Under the pieces are notes generated by a model. The model did not search any database and was not told where the DNA came from. It saw only the letters and a program-made list of their open reading frames with translations. Positions 53,887 to 62,542 of a stretch of DNA of 64,000 nt are shown here, in pieces. Each line of letters begins with the position of its first letter. The first letter of the stretch is position 1. Origin of the DNA: Planctomycetota bacterium (GTDB lineage: Bacteria > Planctomycetota > UBA1135 > GCA-002686595); assembly GCA_016795325.1 (NCBI GenBank), contig JAEUHY010000063.1:1-64000 (forward strand), in the 5' to 3' direction. The translations under genes and the position numbers were made by a program.

Positions 53887-54798
53887 ATGAACACGACGGA
53901 AAAGCAGGCGGTGGTCGGGGTGTGCATGCTGGCGGCGTTCGTCGACGGCGCGAAGGTCGAACGCGAGCGCGAGGAGTTGCGCCGCATCGTCGACGGGCTC
54001 GCCGGCGCGGACACGAGCCTCGCCGCGAGCGCCCAGGACGTGCTCGTCGGACGTGTGACGTTGACGCAGCTCGCCGCCGAGCTGCGCAGCGTCGAGTCGA
54101 AGAACCTCGCCTACGAAATGGCCCTGTGCGTGTGCGACGCCGACGGCGCGCGCAACGACGCGGAGCGGCGCTTCCTCGCCGAATTGCGCCGCGAGCTCGG
54201 CCTTCCGGAGGAAGCGCTCGCGTCCCTCGACGCACGCGCGGACGACCTCACGGCCAACCCGTTTGCAGCCGCCACCGCGGTCGACACCGCCGAGATCGAC
54301 TCGACGATCCTCAAGAACGCGATCCTGTGCGCCGCGCTCGAGCAGCTTCCGCAGCGCATGGCCAGCCTCGCGATCGTGCCGCTGCAGATGCGCCTCGTGT
54401 ACAAGGTCGGCGCGAGCTACGGCTTCAAGCTCGACAAGGGCCATGTGCTCGACCTGCTCGGCGCGGCGGGTGTCGGCGTCGCCTCGCAGATGGTCGACAA
54501 CTTCGCGCGCGAGCTCGTCACGCGTTTCGCCGGCCGTTTGGTCGGCAGCTTCCTCAGCGGACTGGCGGGACGTGCGACGAGTTCCGCGGTCGCCTTCGGC
54601 ACGACCTACGCGTTGGGCCACCTCGCCAAGCGCTACTACTTCGGCGGGCGCAAGCTCACCACCGAACAGCTGCGCGACACGTTCCGCTCGCTGGTCGACC
54701 AGGCGCGCGGCATCGAATCGAAGTACGCCGGGCAGATCAGCGAACGCGCGCGCAACGTCGACGTCGGACAGCTCGCGAGCCTCGTCCGCGGCGCGTAG
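53887..54798 (+). CDS. TerB-like and DUF697-like cytosolic protein
   Basis: From ATG 53887 it has 303 residues. Residues about 1-125 form a TerB-like helical domain (VGVCMLAAFVDGAKVEREREE, ALCVCDADGARNDAERRFL). The second half (about 145-250) resembles DUF697 of YcjF-type proteins: ILCAALEQLPQRMASLAIVPL and VYKVGASYGFKLDKGHVLDLL, with Gly-rich helices that may touch the membrane. Both domains are tied to stress or membrane-linked functions in other bacteria. The combination is what stands out. It is divergent from the gene at 52826 and convergent with 54805. Confidence 0.7.
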   Translation: MNTTEKQAVVGVCMLAAFVDGAKVEREREELRRIVDGLAGADTSLAASAQDVLVGRVTLTQLAAELRSVESKNLAYEMALCVCDADGARNDAERRFLAELRRELGLPEEALASLDARADDLTANPFAAATAVDTAEIDSTILKNAILCAALEQLPQRMASLAIVPLQMRLVYKVGASYGFKLDKGHVLDLLGAAGVGVASQMVDNFARELVTRFAGRLVGSFLSGLAGRATSSAVAFGTTYALGHLAKRYYFGGRKLTTEQLRDTFRSLVDQARGIESKYAGQISERARNVDVGQLASLVRGA

Positions 54799-54804
54799 CC
54801 CTGC

Positions 54805-56064
54805 TCACCGCCGAGCGAACGGCGGCAACAGGCGCAGCAGTCGGTCGTCGTGGATCACGTTGGTGATCCACACGCGCTCCTCACGGTTCGCTGCGCGCCA
54901 GGCGTCACGCGCGCTGCGGCACTCGGCGAGGTGCGCCTCGACGTTGCTGGCGTCGAGTGCGACGCCGAACAGCGGCTCTCCTTGCGCGCGCCCGTCGAGC
55001 GCAGCGTCGACGCGCGCGAGCACCAGCCGGCCGAGTTCGGGCGTGCCGTGCGAGCTGTCGAACCAGTACTGCATGCGTGCGCCGCGCTCGTCGTCGCGCG
55101 GCATGCGCTCGAGCGCGTGCTCGTGGTGGGCAGCAAAATCGAGCACGAGCGTCGCTTGGCGCGAAGCCAGGGCGGCGAGGTCGCGCTTGAGGCGCTCGAA
55201 GTCATCCCACAGCTCGATCTGCGTCATGCACTCCATCTGCAGCGCGTGCTTGGGCGGCATCACGAGCACAACTTGGCTCCGCGCCGCGCGAGCGCGCGCC
55301 ACGAAACGTTCGAGCTCTTCGATACGGTCGGCGCCGTATTCGAAGTTCAGGTATGTGCCGGGATTGGCGAGGTACACGCGCAGCAGATGCTCCGCGGTGT
55401 CCTCGCGGTAGCGGTGGCCTTCGGGCAGTTCGCGGCGGTCGACGCCGTTGCGCCCCACGCGCGTGCGGCCGGCGGAGCGCGCCTCGAGCGTCGAGAGGGC
55501 GCGCTCGAGCTCGTGCAGGCTCAACAACTCGCCTTCGTTCTCGTCGAAGTGCTCGAGCGGGCCTTCGTCGTCGACGCGGTCGAAGTCCGAACGTTCGAAG
55601 TCGAAGTTGGTCTTGCGGCGCGAGGACATGCAGTGCAGGTCGACGAACACGACGATCAGCGGCACGTGCGCGACCTCGAGCGCGTACTCGGCGACGCGCA
55701 CGAGCTCCCACAGGTTCGTGTCCATCAAGCCGACGTTGGCCGTGCGTCCGCCGCGAAGTCCGTACGCGTCGGTGTCGTAGCCGAGCGCAACGCGCGAAGA
55801 GCCGATCAGCGCCGCGTCCCACGGCCCGCTCGCGAGCAGGTGCGCGCGGCCACGTCGATTGAGTACGTCGCGGTACGCGTGCAGGGCGCCGCCGTCGCCT
55901 TGTTCGTGCGTGCCTTCGGGATCGACGGTGTAGAGAAAGGCCGCGACCGCGGCGAGCGCGCCGACCACCAACCCGGCGAGCACGAAGCCGTAGCGCCGGT
56001 ACACGGCGACGTCGCGCACATCCTCCGCGTGCACGTGCTCAGAAGTTGAAGTAGAGGAACTCAC
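54805..56064 (-). CDS. SGNH-like partner of the second MBOAT
   Basis: The GTG start at 56064 gives 419 residues. One anchor helix (about 25-47) is followed by an exported domain with GSSRVALGYD (block I Ser), NVGLMDTNLW, VFVDLHC, and YWFDSSHGTPELGRL with the Asp-x-x-His pair. So, unlike the protein at 567, both catalytic Asp and His are kept. It overlaps the MBOAT gene by 26 bases in the same FLYFxF end. The expected role is acetyl transfer to a periplasmic glycan. Confidence 0.8.
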   Translation of the reverse strand: MSSSTSTSEHVHAEDVRDVAVYRRYGFVLAGLVVGALAAVAAFLYTVDPEGTHEQGDGGALHAYRDVLNRRGRAHLLASGPWDAALIGSSRVALGYDTDAYGLRGGRTANVGLMDTNLWELVRVAEYALEVAHVPLIVVFVDLHCMSSRRKTNFDFERSDFDRVDDEGPLEHFDENEGELLSLHELERALSTLEARSAGRTRVGRNGVDRRELPEGHRYREDTAEHLLRVYLANPGTYLNFEYGADRIEELERFVARARAARSQVVLVMPPKHALQMECMTQIELWDDFERLKRDLAALASRQATLVLDFAAHHEHALERMPRDDERGARMQYWFDSSHGTPELGRLVLARVDAALDGRAQGEPLFGVALDASNVEAHLAECRSARDAWRAANREERVWITNVIHDDRLLRLLPPFARR

Positions 56065-57529
56065 TGGCTTGGTGCAGACGAAGGATCGAGTAGGTCCCCA
56101 GCGCGGCGATCAGCACGGCCCAGGCGACGTTCGGGCGCCACACGAGCGCAGCCAGCCACGGTCGACGCTGCTCGATGCGTGCGAACTCGACCACGGGCTT
56201 CTCGCGCGCGAAGAACTCGGCCGTGTTGGGGAACGCGACGCACAACAGACCGAGCGCGAGGATCCACAGCCCCGGCTCGACGCGGCCGACGCTCGAAGCG
56301 AACGAGAGGCCGGTGATTCCGCTCATCGCGCCGAGGATGCGCCACGCAGCGTCGAAGCTCTCCGCTCGGAAGAAGACCCAGGCGACGACGACCGCGAGCA
56401 TGGTGATGCTCCACGACAGCGTGTTGGCGATGCTCGCCGGCAGCCGCGGCAGCGCGAACTGCTCGACCGTGCGCCGCCACATCTGGTGCAACACCAGGTA
56501 CGCGCCGTGCAGCGCGCCCCAGGCGACAAAGGTCCAGCCGGCGCCGTGCCACAGGCCGCCGATGAGCATCGTCGCCATCAGATTGACGAGCCGCCGCGAC
56601 TCGCCGCGGCGATTTCCGCCGAGCGGGATGTAGACGTAGTCGCGCAGGAAGCGCGACAGCGTCATGTGCCAACGCCGCCAGAAGTCGGCGATGTCGAGCG
56701 CCTTGTACGGGCTGTCGAAGTTCATCGGCAGCTTCACGCCGAACATGCGCGCCAACCCAACCGCCATGTCCGAGTAGCCCGAGAAGTCGAGGTACAGCTG
56801 CAGCGAGTACGCGAGCGCTGCGATCCACGCCTCGGCGAACGTGGGCTGCCCGCCGTTGAGCGCGTAGGTGAAGATCGGCCGCGCGTATGCGGCGACCGGG
56901 TCGGCGAGCGCGACCTTCTTGAACAGGCCCACGAAGAAGTAGCTCGCGCCGACCGTCAAGTCGTCGGCGCGCGGCAGGAATACGCGGCGATCGCGGAACT
57001 GCCCGAGCACCTCGGCGTGGTGCACGATCGGCCCGGCGATGAACTGCGGAAAGAAGGTGACGAACAGGCAGTACTCGAGAAAGCCGTGCTGCTCGTCGTG
57101 GATCTCGCCGCGGTACGAGTCGACGAGGTACGCGACCTGCTGGAAGGTGAAGAACGAGATGCCCAGCGGAAGCGCGACGGCGCCGAAGCTCCACTGCGCG
57201 CCCGTCAGTGCATTCAGCGTGTCCGCGAAGAAGCCCGCGTACTTGTAGTAGGCGATCAACGCGAGGTTGGCGACGACACCTGCGCTGAGCCACGCGCGCC
57301 GCGCGGACGGAGCCGAGCGCGCGATCGTTCGGCCCAGCGCGTAGTTCGCGACGAGCGAAGCGCCGAGCAGCGCCACGTGCCCCGGGTTCCACCAGCCGTA
57401 GAACACCAGGCTCGCGAGGACGAGGAACGCGACGACCTGCGCGCGCCCGGCCCAACGCGCGAGCGCGAAGCACCCCAGCAGCGTGGCCGGCAGGTACAAG
57501 AGGACGAACGTGTAGCTGTTGAAGAGCAC
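56039..57529 (-). CDS. MBOAT O-acyltransferase (AlgI-like), complete
   Basis: A GTG at 57529 (VLFNSYTFVLLYLP) gives 496 residues and matches family starts; the frame could begin at GTG 57634. There are about ten helices. Key blocks are FTFQQVAYLVDSYRGE, FIAGPIVHHAEVLGQ, LYLDFSGYSDMAVGLARMFG, FWRRWHMTLSRFLRDYVYIPLGGN (in parts) and GGLWHGAGWTF with the catalytic His. It moves acyl groups across the inner membrane. The end FLYFNF overlaps the start of the SGNH partner. Confidence 0.93.
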   Translation of the reverse strand: MLFNSYTFVLLYLPATLLGCFALARWAGRAQVVAFLVLASLVFYGWWNPGHVALLGASLVANYALGRTIARSAPSARRAWLSAGVVANLALIAYYKYAGFFADTLNALTGAQWSFGAVALPLGISFFTFQQVAYLVDSYRGEIHDEQHGFLEYCLFVTFFPQFIAGPIVHHAEVLGQFRDRRVFLPRADDLTVGASYFFVGLFKKVALADPVAAYARPIFTYALNGGQPTFAEAWIAALAYSLQLYLDFSGYSDMAVGLARMFGVKLPMNFDSPYKALDIADFWRRWHMTLSRFLRDYVYIPLGGNRRGESRRLVNLMATMLIGGLWHGAGWTFVAWGALHGAYLVLHQMWRRTVEQFALPRLPASIANTLSWSITMLAVVVAWVFFRAESFDAAWRILGAMSGITGLSFASSVGRVEPGLWILALGLLCVAFPNTAEFFAREKPVVEFARIEQRRPWLAALVWRPNVAWAVLIAALGTYSILRLHQASEFLYFNF

Positions 57530-57843
57530 GCGGAAACGTTCGTCGGATGTGCGGGGGACCTTCGGCGCGACCTCGAGCGCCGCCACCTGGACGTCTTTTC
57601 GTAGCGGCGCCGAGCCCACCTGAAGAAGGCGCACCGCCGAGAATCCGCCGCCGCCCGCCGCGGCTCAAGTGACGGGCCCGTCAGGAAAGGGGTTCCGCCA
57701 GGCGCCGCCACGTCGCGGCGGCCGTCGCCACCCCGTCGACTTGGGGGCCCGCGAAGTGCCGGACTTCGGCGCAGGTGCGCTGCACGGGCCGAATCACTGC
57801 GGGCCGGGCTGTCGCACCAACGCCGGCAGCGCCGCGCCCGCGG
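57530..57843. other. Gap upstream of the second MBOAT gene
   Basis: These 314 bases separate the MBOAT start from the stop of the hypothetical gene at 57844. A 12-bp palindrome, 57671-57682, is present. No gene or RNA was recognised; promoter elements are expected here. Confidence 0.35.
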
Positions 57844-58416
57844 TCAGCGCTTGCGGCGTGTCGCCGGCGACGCCCGATCGCGCAGATCCGCGAGCTCCGG
57901 ATACTCGCCCCTCCGCAGCGCGACACGCTTCATCCTTGGCGGCTGCGTACTTTCGTCGATCGACTGCAGCACAAAGATCTCTTCGGGGTCGTTGCCGTTG
58001 ACGAAGTCGATGGGCACGAGTTCATAGACACCGCGCTCCATCAGGTCTTTGGCGACTTCCCGAGCGCGCTGTTGGAACAGGGCCATCGTCGGCGGCGGGC
58101 CCGGAACCACGGCGTTGCCGCCAAGCTCGGGCGCAGAGGATGGATTCGAACCAGACGCCGTACCGTCAGCTTCCGATCGCCTTGTCGGCCCATCGGTCGC
58201 AACTCGCTCGCCCGCTTCAGCCGCCGACACTTGGGCGCGCTCGGCGAGCGGGGCTTCGACGTCAGCACGGGCCGTCGACGCTGGTTCGCGCTCGCCGTGC
58301 AGCGGCTGTGCGATGGAGGCGGCGGCCTTCGAAGCGACAGACGAGTCGCGCGCGAGCAAGAAGACCACGAACCCGAGCAGCAACAGTCCAACGGCGACGA
58401 TTGGGAAGAATCGCAT
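57844..58416 (-). CDS. Single-TM hypothetical protein
   Basis: ATG 58416 gives 190 residues (GTG 58437 is also in frame). A transmembrane segment (about 4-24) is followed by a Ser/Ala/Pro-rich, probably disordered linker (30-110). A compact C-terminal part follows with ALFQQRAREVAKDLMERGV, YELVPIDFVNGNDPEEIF and MKRVALRRGEYPEL. It ends in basic residues. No family was recognised. It lies 39 bases after the HTTM gene on the same strand. Confidence 0.6.
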   Translation of the reverse strand: MRFFPIVAVGLLLLGFVVFLLARDSSVASKAAASIAQPLHGEREPASTARADVEAPLAERAQVSAAEAGERVATDGPTRRSEADGTASGSNPSSAPELGGNAVVPGPPPTMALFQQRAREVAKDLMERGVYELVPIDFVNGNDPEEIFVLQSIDESTQPPRMKRVALRRGEYPELADLRDRASPATRRKR

Positions 58417-58455
58417 ACTCCGACTAACGCGGAACACGTCCGGCGGGCCCGCACG

Positions 58456-59766
58456 CTACGCAACTTGCGCCCGCCAAAGGCGCGCCCACGGCGCGAGCAA
58501 CGGCAGCTCGCGGGCCAGAGCCAAAGCGCCGACACGTTCGCCGACACCGGCGCCAGTGACCCGCACCAAGCCGTCGAAGGTGGCTCGCTCCGGCGAGGCG
58601 AGCGCGACCAACTCGAACCGGTCGCTCCAGTCCATGCTCTCGACGACGGCCGCGAGTACGCGGGAGCGGCGGCGCCGCGGATCGAACCCAAGGCGCAGGC
58701 GCGTGGTGCGTGAGAGTGCAAGAAGCGCGGTCGCTCCGAGCGGCACGAACACGATCGCGACCCAAGCCGGAAGGTAGTGCGCGAACCACAGCCAGGTCAT
58801 CAACGCCGTCGGCGCCAGCGGGACCAAAAGTCCGAGTGCCCGCCGTAGCCAGGACGCGGAGCACAGCGTCTCGCGCACCCAGCCTGGGACACGCTCGAAG
58901 GGCACGAAAGCGATCGTGAGGAACCACAGCGATGCGTAGGGACCGGTGTCGAGCGTCATCCAGTTGACGATGTGGTTGACGACAACCGCGGGAACCAATC
59001 CCCACGCCAGGCGCGGCCAGAACAGCAGCGCCGGAAACGCGAGCTGCACCGCGAGCGCAAAAACACTGAACACGGTCATGCGCACGACATCGCCGCCGAT
59101 CCAGCGTGACCAGGGCTGGTCGAACTCCGCCAGAAAGCTCATCAGCGTGTAGCCGTTCGCCCACTGCGGACCGGCGACCACCAGCTTCGACACGCCCGCG
59201 GCGCCGTACCCCAGAGCGAGCGTCGCCTGCGTGAAGCGCAGCGGGAAGCGCGCGAACTCGCTGAGTTCCGGTCTTCCGGCCACGGAGTCGTTGCGCCAGG
59301 CGCGCAGCACGCGCCCCAGCGCGCAGTCGAGCGACCAGCGTGCTCCGATCGGCGCCAGCGGCAATACGGCGAGCGTGAACGCGAGCGCCACCTTGTCGTG
59401 GTGCACCTTCTCGAACGAGTACACCATCGCCGCGCAGTACACGAGTGCTCCGCCGGCCATGGCGCAGCTGACGTTCGTCGCAAGGCCAACGAGCGCGCAC
59501 AGCGCCGCCGCCAAGCCGAACACGACCACGCTGCGGGCGAACTCGGGAGTCGGCGGATCGAGGCCGAGCGCGGAGACGGCGAAGACAGGGTTCCAGAACG
59601 CGCCTTCCACGCGCGCGTGTGCGAGCTCGCTGCCGGCGATCAGCATTGGCTCGTAGGCGATGAACTCGACGCACACCAAGGCCATGACGAGCACGCGGAA
59701 CACGGCCAAGCGCGAGAGCGGCGCGGGCCTGAACCAGAACGCGCGCCACAACTCAAGGAAGCGCAT
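58456..59766 (-). CDS. HTTM-domain membrane protein
   Basis: The 436-residue protein has about nine membrane helices. It matches the HTTM domain of the vitamin K-dependent carboxylase superfamily: FRVLVMALVCVEFI, MVYSFEKVHHDKVALAF, FTQATLALGYGAAGVSKL and PQWANGYTLMSF. The glycine-Lys (SKL) and W-x-N-G region is typical. The gamma-carboxylase active Lys cannot be assigned, so activity is unknown. Its 5' end overlaps the gene at 59753 by 14 bases, so they are coupled. Confidence 0.75.
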   Translation of the reverse strand: MRFLELWRAFWFRPAPLSRLAVFRVLVMALVCVEFIAYEPMLIAGSELAHARVEGAFWNPVFAVSALGLDPPTPEFARSVVVFGLAAALCALVGLATNVSCAMAGGALVYCAAMVYSFEKVHHDKVALAFTLAVLPLAPIGARWSLDCALGRVLRAWRNDSVAGRPELSEFARFPLRFTQATLALGYGAAGVSKLVVAGPQWANGYTLMSFLAEFDQPWSRWIGGDVVRMTVFSVFALAVQLAFPALLFWPRLAWGLVPAVVVNHIVNWMTLDTGPYASLWFLTIAFVPFERVPGWVRETLCSASWLRRALGLLVPLAPTALMTWLWFAHYLPAWVAIVFVPLGATALLALSRTTRLRLGFDPRRRRSRVLAAVVESMDWSDRFELVALASPERATFDGLVRVTGAGVGERVGALALARELPLLAPWARLWRAQVA

Positions 59767-61081
59767 GGGCCACCTCCGGCGGATGGGCGAACATCACGAT
59801 GCGCGGCACGTCCACCGGCCCGTCCGGCGTCAGACGGCGCCGCCGGCAAAGATCTGCGATCCCGACCAGCCGCTCGGCGGGCCGGCTCGCATTCCATTCG
59901 CGCAAGAAGCGCTCGCGCCGTCCATCTGCGTCGTGGATGAAGGGCTGCAACGCGCGCTCGGTCTCGTACTTGCCGAACGCGCCGCCCGGCGGCGTTAGCG
60001 CACGCCAGCGGCCGTCGGGCGTGAGGCCTAAGAACTCGTGTCGGTACGAGAGCGAGTCGCGCTCCGAGACGCGCGTGTACATCGTGAAGCCGACGAACGG
60101 CCAGCCCTTGGAGTGCGGAAAGAGCGCTGCGAGGAGCTGCAAGCCGAGCAAGCACCCGAGCAAAGCGCTGAGCAGGCCGCGCCACCCAGCGCGCAACGTG
60201 CGTTCGCGGCGCCGTGCGAGCGTCGCCGCGAGCAGCACGAAAGCGAGCAAAGGCGCCGCGATTCCGCCGACAAGAGCTTGCTTGGAGAGCGTGGGCGGGA
60301 AGGCAACATCGAGTTCGATGCGTTGCTCGGGCGACGCGCGCAACGTCGAGTCGAGGGCGACGACGCTCACCGCTTGCCGTCCTGGGCGCGGAAGATCGAT
60401 GTGCGCGGGCTTGCCATCCAACGGCAGCCAGCGGAAGCGTCCAGCTTCGCGCCACATCCAACGAACGCCGGCGACCGTGGAGAGTTCCAGCGTGAGCTTC
60501 TCGCCGAAGGCGAGGGCTCGCACGCCGTCCGGACGCAGTTCGCCGTTCAGCACCCGCGCACTCGGCCAATGCGCGACGCCGAGGCCGTCGAGATCGACCT
60601 GCGCGACGCCAGCGCTGCTCTCGATCTCGTACGGACCATTGTCGAGCTTGCGCAGCGAGCGCAGCGGAGGCTCGAGCGACGGAAGTTGGAGCTCGCTCCA
60701 CAGGAACTGCCGCGTTTCGACAGCGCACAGGGCGCGATCGGTGAGCAACCAGATTCGCTGTTCCCCTGCGATGGCTACGGCGATCGGAACGCCGGGCGGC
60801 TCGCCGAAGTCGAAGTCGACGCGGTCGAGAACCTCGCAGTCGGGCGACGCGAGGAACAGACCGTTGTGAGCCGCCACGTAGGCGGCGCCCGTTTCGTCGC
60901 GAACCAAGTCGACGACCTCGCCTGGTTCGCGACCCGCGAGCGCTCGCAGCGGATGTGCGCCGTCTTCCGACCGGCGCACGACGACACCCCGCGCGTCGAG
61001 CTCGACACTCGCCGAGCGTTCGGATGCGACCGTTAGCGCGGCAGCGAACAAGCCGACGTAAGCGAGAAGCACGCAGAGCAT
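59753..61081 (-). CDS. Membrane protein with a propeller-like exported domain
   Basis: The 442-residue protein starts with a signal or anchor (2-22). A mainly beta region (about 25-290) follows with GAAYVAAHNGLFLASP and RIWLLTDRALCAVET, which recall two-component regulator propeller units. A membrane segment pair (about 290-345) and a soluble C-terminal part with WPFVGFTMYTRVSERDSLSYR follow. It may work with the downstream HTTM protein, which it overlaps. No catalytic motif was found. Confidence 0.6.
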   Translation of the reverse strand: MLCVLLAYVGLFAAALTVASERSASVELDARGVVVRRSEDGAHPLRALAGREPGEVVDLVRDETGAAYVAAHNGLFLASPDCEVLDRVDFDFGEPPGVPIAVAIAGEQRIWLLTDRALCAVETRQFLWSELQLPSLEPPLRSLRKLDNGPYEIESSAGVAQVDLDGLGVAHWPSARVLNGELRPDGVRALAFGEKLTLELSTVAGVRWMWREAGRFRWLPLDGKPAHIDLPRPGRQAVSVVALDSTLRASPEQRIELDVAFPPTLSKQALVGGIAAPLLAFVLLAATLARRRERTLRAGWRGLLSALLGCLLGLQLLAALFPHSKGWPFVGFTMYTRVSERDSLSYRHEFLGLTPDGRWRALTPPGGAFGKYETERALQPFIHDADGRRERFLREWNASRPAERLVGIADLCRRRRLTPDGPVDVPRIVMFAHPPEVAHALP

Positions 61082-61178
61082 GCTACGGCGAGAGCACCGC
61101 TCGTGGGGCGGTCAACGCCAGACCGATCGAGCGACGACCCGCGCCGAACTCGCCGTGGCGCGCCGGTGTATGTCCATG

Positions 61179-62120
61179 TCACTGCGCGACGCGCTCGCTC
61201 GGGCGCACGGCAAGCGTGAGCCGCTCCGCGCGGCGCAGGAGCTCGAATTCGAGCGCGCGATCGATCGCCTCGTGGTCGAGCAAACGGTGCAGGTCCGCGA
61301 CGGTCTGCAACGGTTTGCCCGCGCAACGCACCAGGACGTCGCCGGCGCGCAGGCCAGCGCGTTCGGCGGGGCCGCCGGACTCGAGCGCGCGCACGACGAC
61401 CCCGCGCGGCGAAGGCAAGCCGAGTTCGCGCGCGCGTTCGGCCGCGAGCGAAACTTCCTCGGCCGCCACGCCCAGCCGCGCCCGCCGCACGCGGCCGTGC
61501 GTGAGCACCTGGCGGATCACGAACGACGCGGTGTTCGACGGCACGGCGAAGCACACGCCTTGTCCGCCGAGCACGATGGCCGTGTTGACGCCGATCACGC
61601 GCGCATCGGCGTCGACCAGCGGCCCACCGGAGTTGCCCGGATTGAGCGGCGCGTCGGTCTGGAGCACACCTTCGATCGCGCGGCCGGTCTGCGAACGCAA
61701 CGTGCGGCCCAGCGCACTCACGATGCCGAGCGTCACGGTGCGCGCCAGTCCGAACGGCGAGCCGACCGCGATCGCGAAGTCGCCGACGCGCACTTGGTTC
61801 GAGTCGCCGAGTTCGACGTGCGGCAGCGGCGTGGGACTGGCGACCTGCAGCACCGCCAAATCCGTCTCGGGGTCGTCCCCCACGACATCGGCGAGCAGCG
61901 CGCGCCCGTCGGCGAGCTCGACCTCGACTCCGCCGCTCTTGTGCACGACGTGGCTGTTGGTGAGCGCGTAGCCGCCGGGCGCGATCAGCACGCCCGAGCC
62001 ATGCGACAAACCCGCGCGGCCGCGGCCGCCTTCGCGGATGGCGCGCACGTGCAACACGCTCGGCCCGACACGCTCCACCACCGACGACACTTCGTCCGCG
62101 AATCCGCGCAAGGTGTTCAT
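61179..62120 (-). CDS. HtrA/DegP-like S1C protease without a signal peptide
   Basis: From ATG 62120 it has 313 residues. The trypsin-like triad is complete: His58 (TNSHVV), Asp87 (ETDLAV) and Ser164 (PGNSGGP). One PDZ domain (about 220-310) has GVVVRALESGGPAERAGLRAGD. There is no signal peptide or transmembrane helix at the N-terminus (MNTLRGFADEVSSVV). So it is probably cytoplasmic, unlike typical DegP/HtrA. Its frame is open slightly upstream, but the added residues (APLGPRPRA) show no signal either. It would cleave or hold misfolded proteins. Confidence 0.87.
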   Translation of the reverse strand: MNTLRGFADEVSSVVERVGPSVLHVRAIREGGRGRAGLSHGSGVLIAPGGYALTNSHVVHKSGGVEVELADGRALLADVVGDDPETDLAVLQVASPTPLPHVELGDSNQVRVGDFAIAVGSPFGLARTVTLGIVSALGRTLRSQTGRAIEGVLQTDAPLNPGNSGGPLVDADARVIGVNTAIVLGGQGVCFAVPSNTASFVIRQVLTHGRVRRARLGVAAEEVSLAAERARELGLPSPRGVVVRALESGGPAERAGLRAGDVLVRCAGKPLQTVADLHRLLDHEAIDRALEFELLRRAERLTLAVRPSERVAQ

Positions 62121-62542
62121 GGCTCTGGGTCTGGGCCCGAGCGGCGCAGAGTTCAATCGGCGGGATGGTCATCTGCCGCGCGATGTCGGCGCCGGCGCAT
62201 CAGCCGCGGCCGAGGTCGGATTGCGTGGCGTCGGGCGGAGGCACTCGATCGCGCGTCGACGCGGACAGCTCGACCTCGGGGCCAGCCAGCGAAGTTTGTT
62301 CAACTCCCCGCGACGCCGAGGCGCTGTCGCGGAGAGTTGCCTCCAGACGAGATTCGACTCGCGATTCGATTCGACCTCGCGCGAAGCAATCGAGTGCGAT
62401 CGCCAGCGCAATCGGGACCAGACCGACGGAGTGGAGCCGCGTTCGGAGCAATCTCCGACGAGACGTTTCGGTCCGCAGCAGATGTCGCCCGGCCGATCTT
62501 GCGGAGTTGTGCGCCGTGATCGCGCGCAGCCGTGCGCCGAGC
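62121..62542. other. Gap between the beta-helix gene and the HtrA-like gene
   Basis: These 422 bases have lower GC and no coding-like frame. Short imperfect direct repeats with GATTCGACTCGCG occur near 62350-62380. No RNA gene or operator was recognised. Confidence 0.4.
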
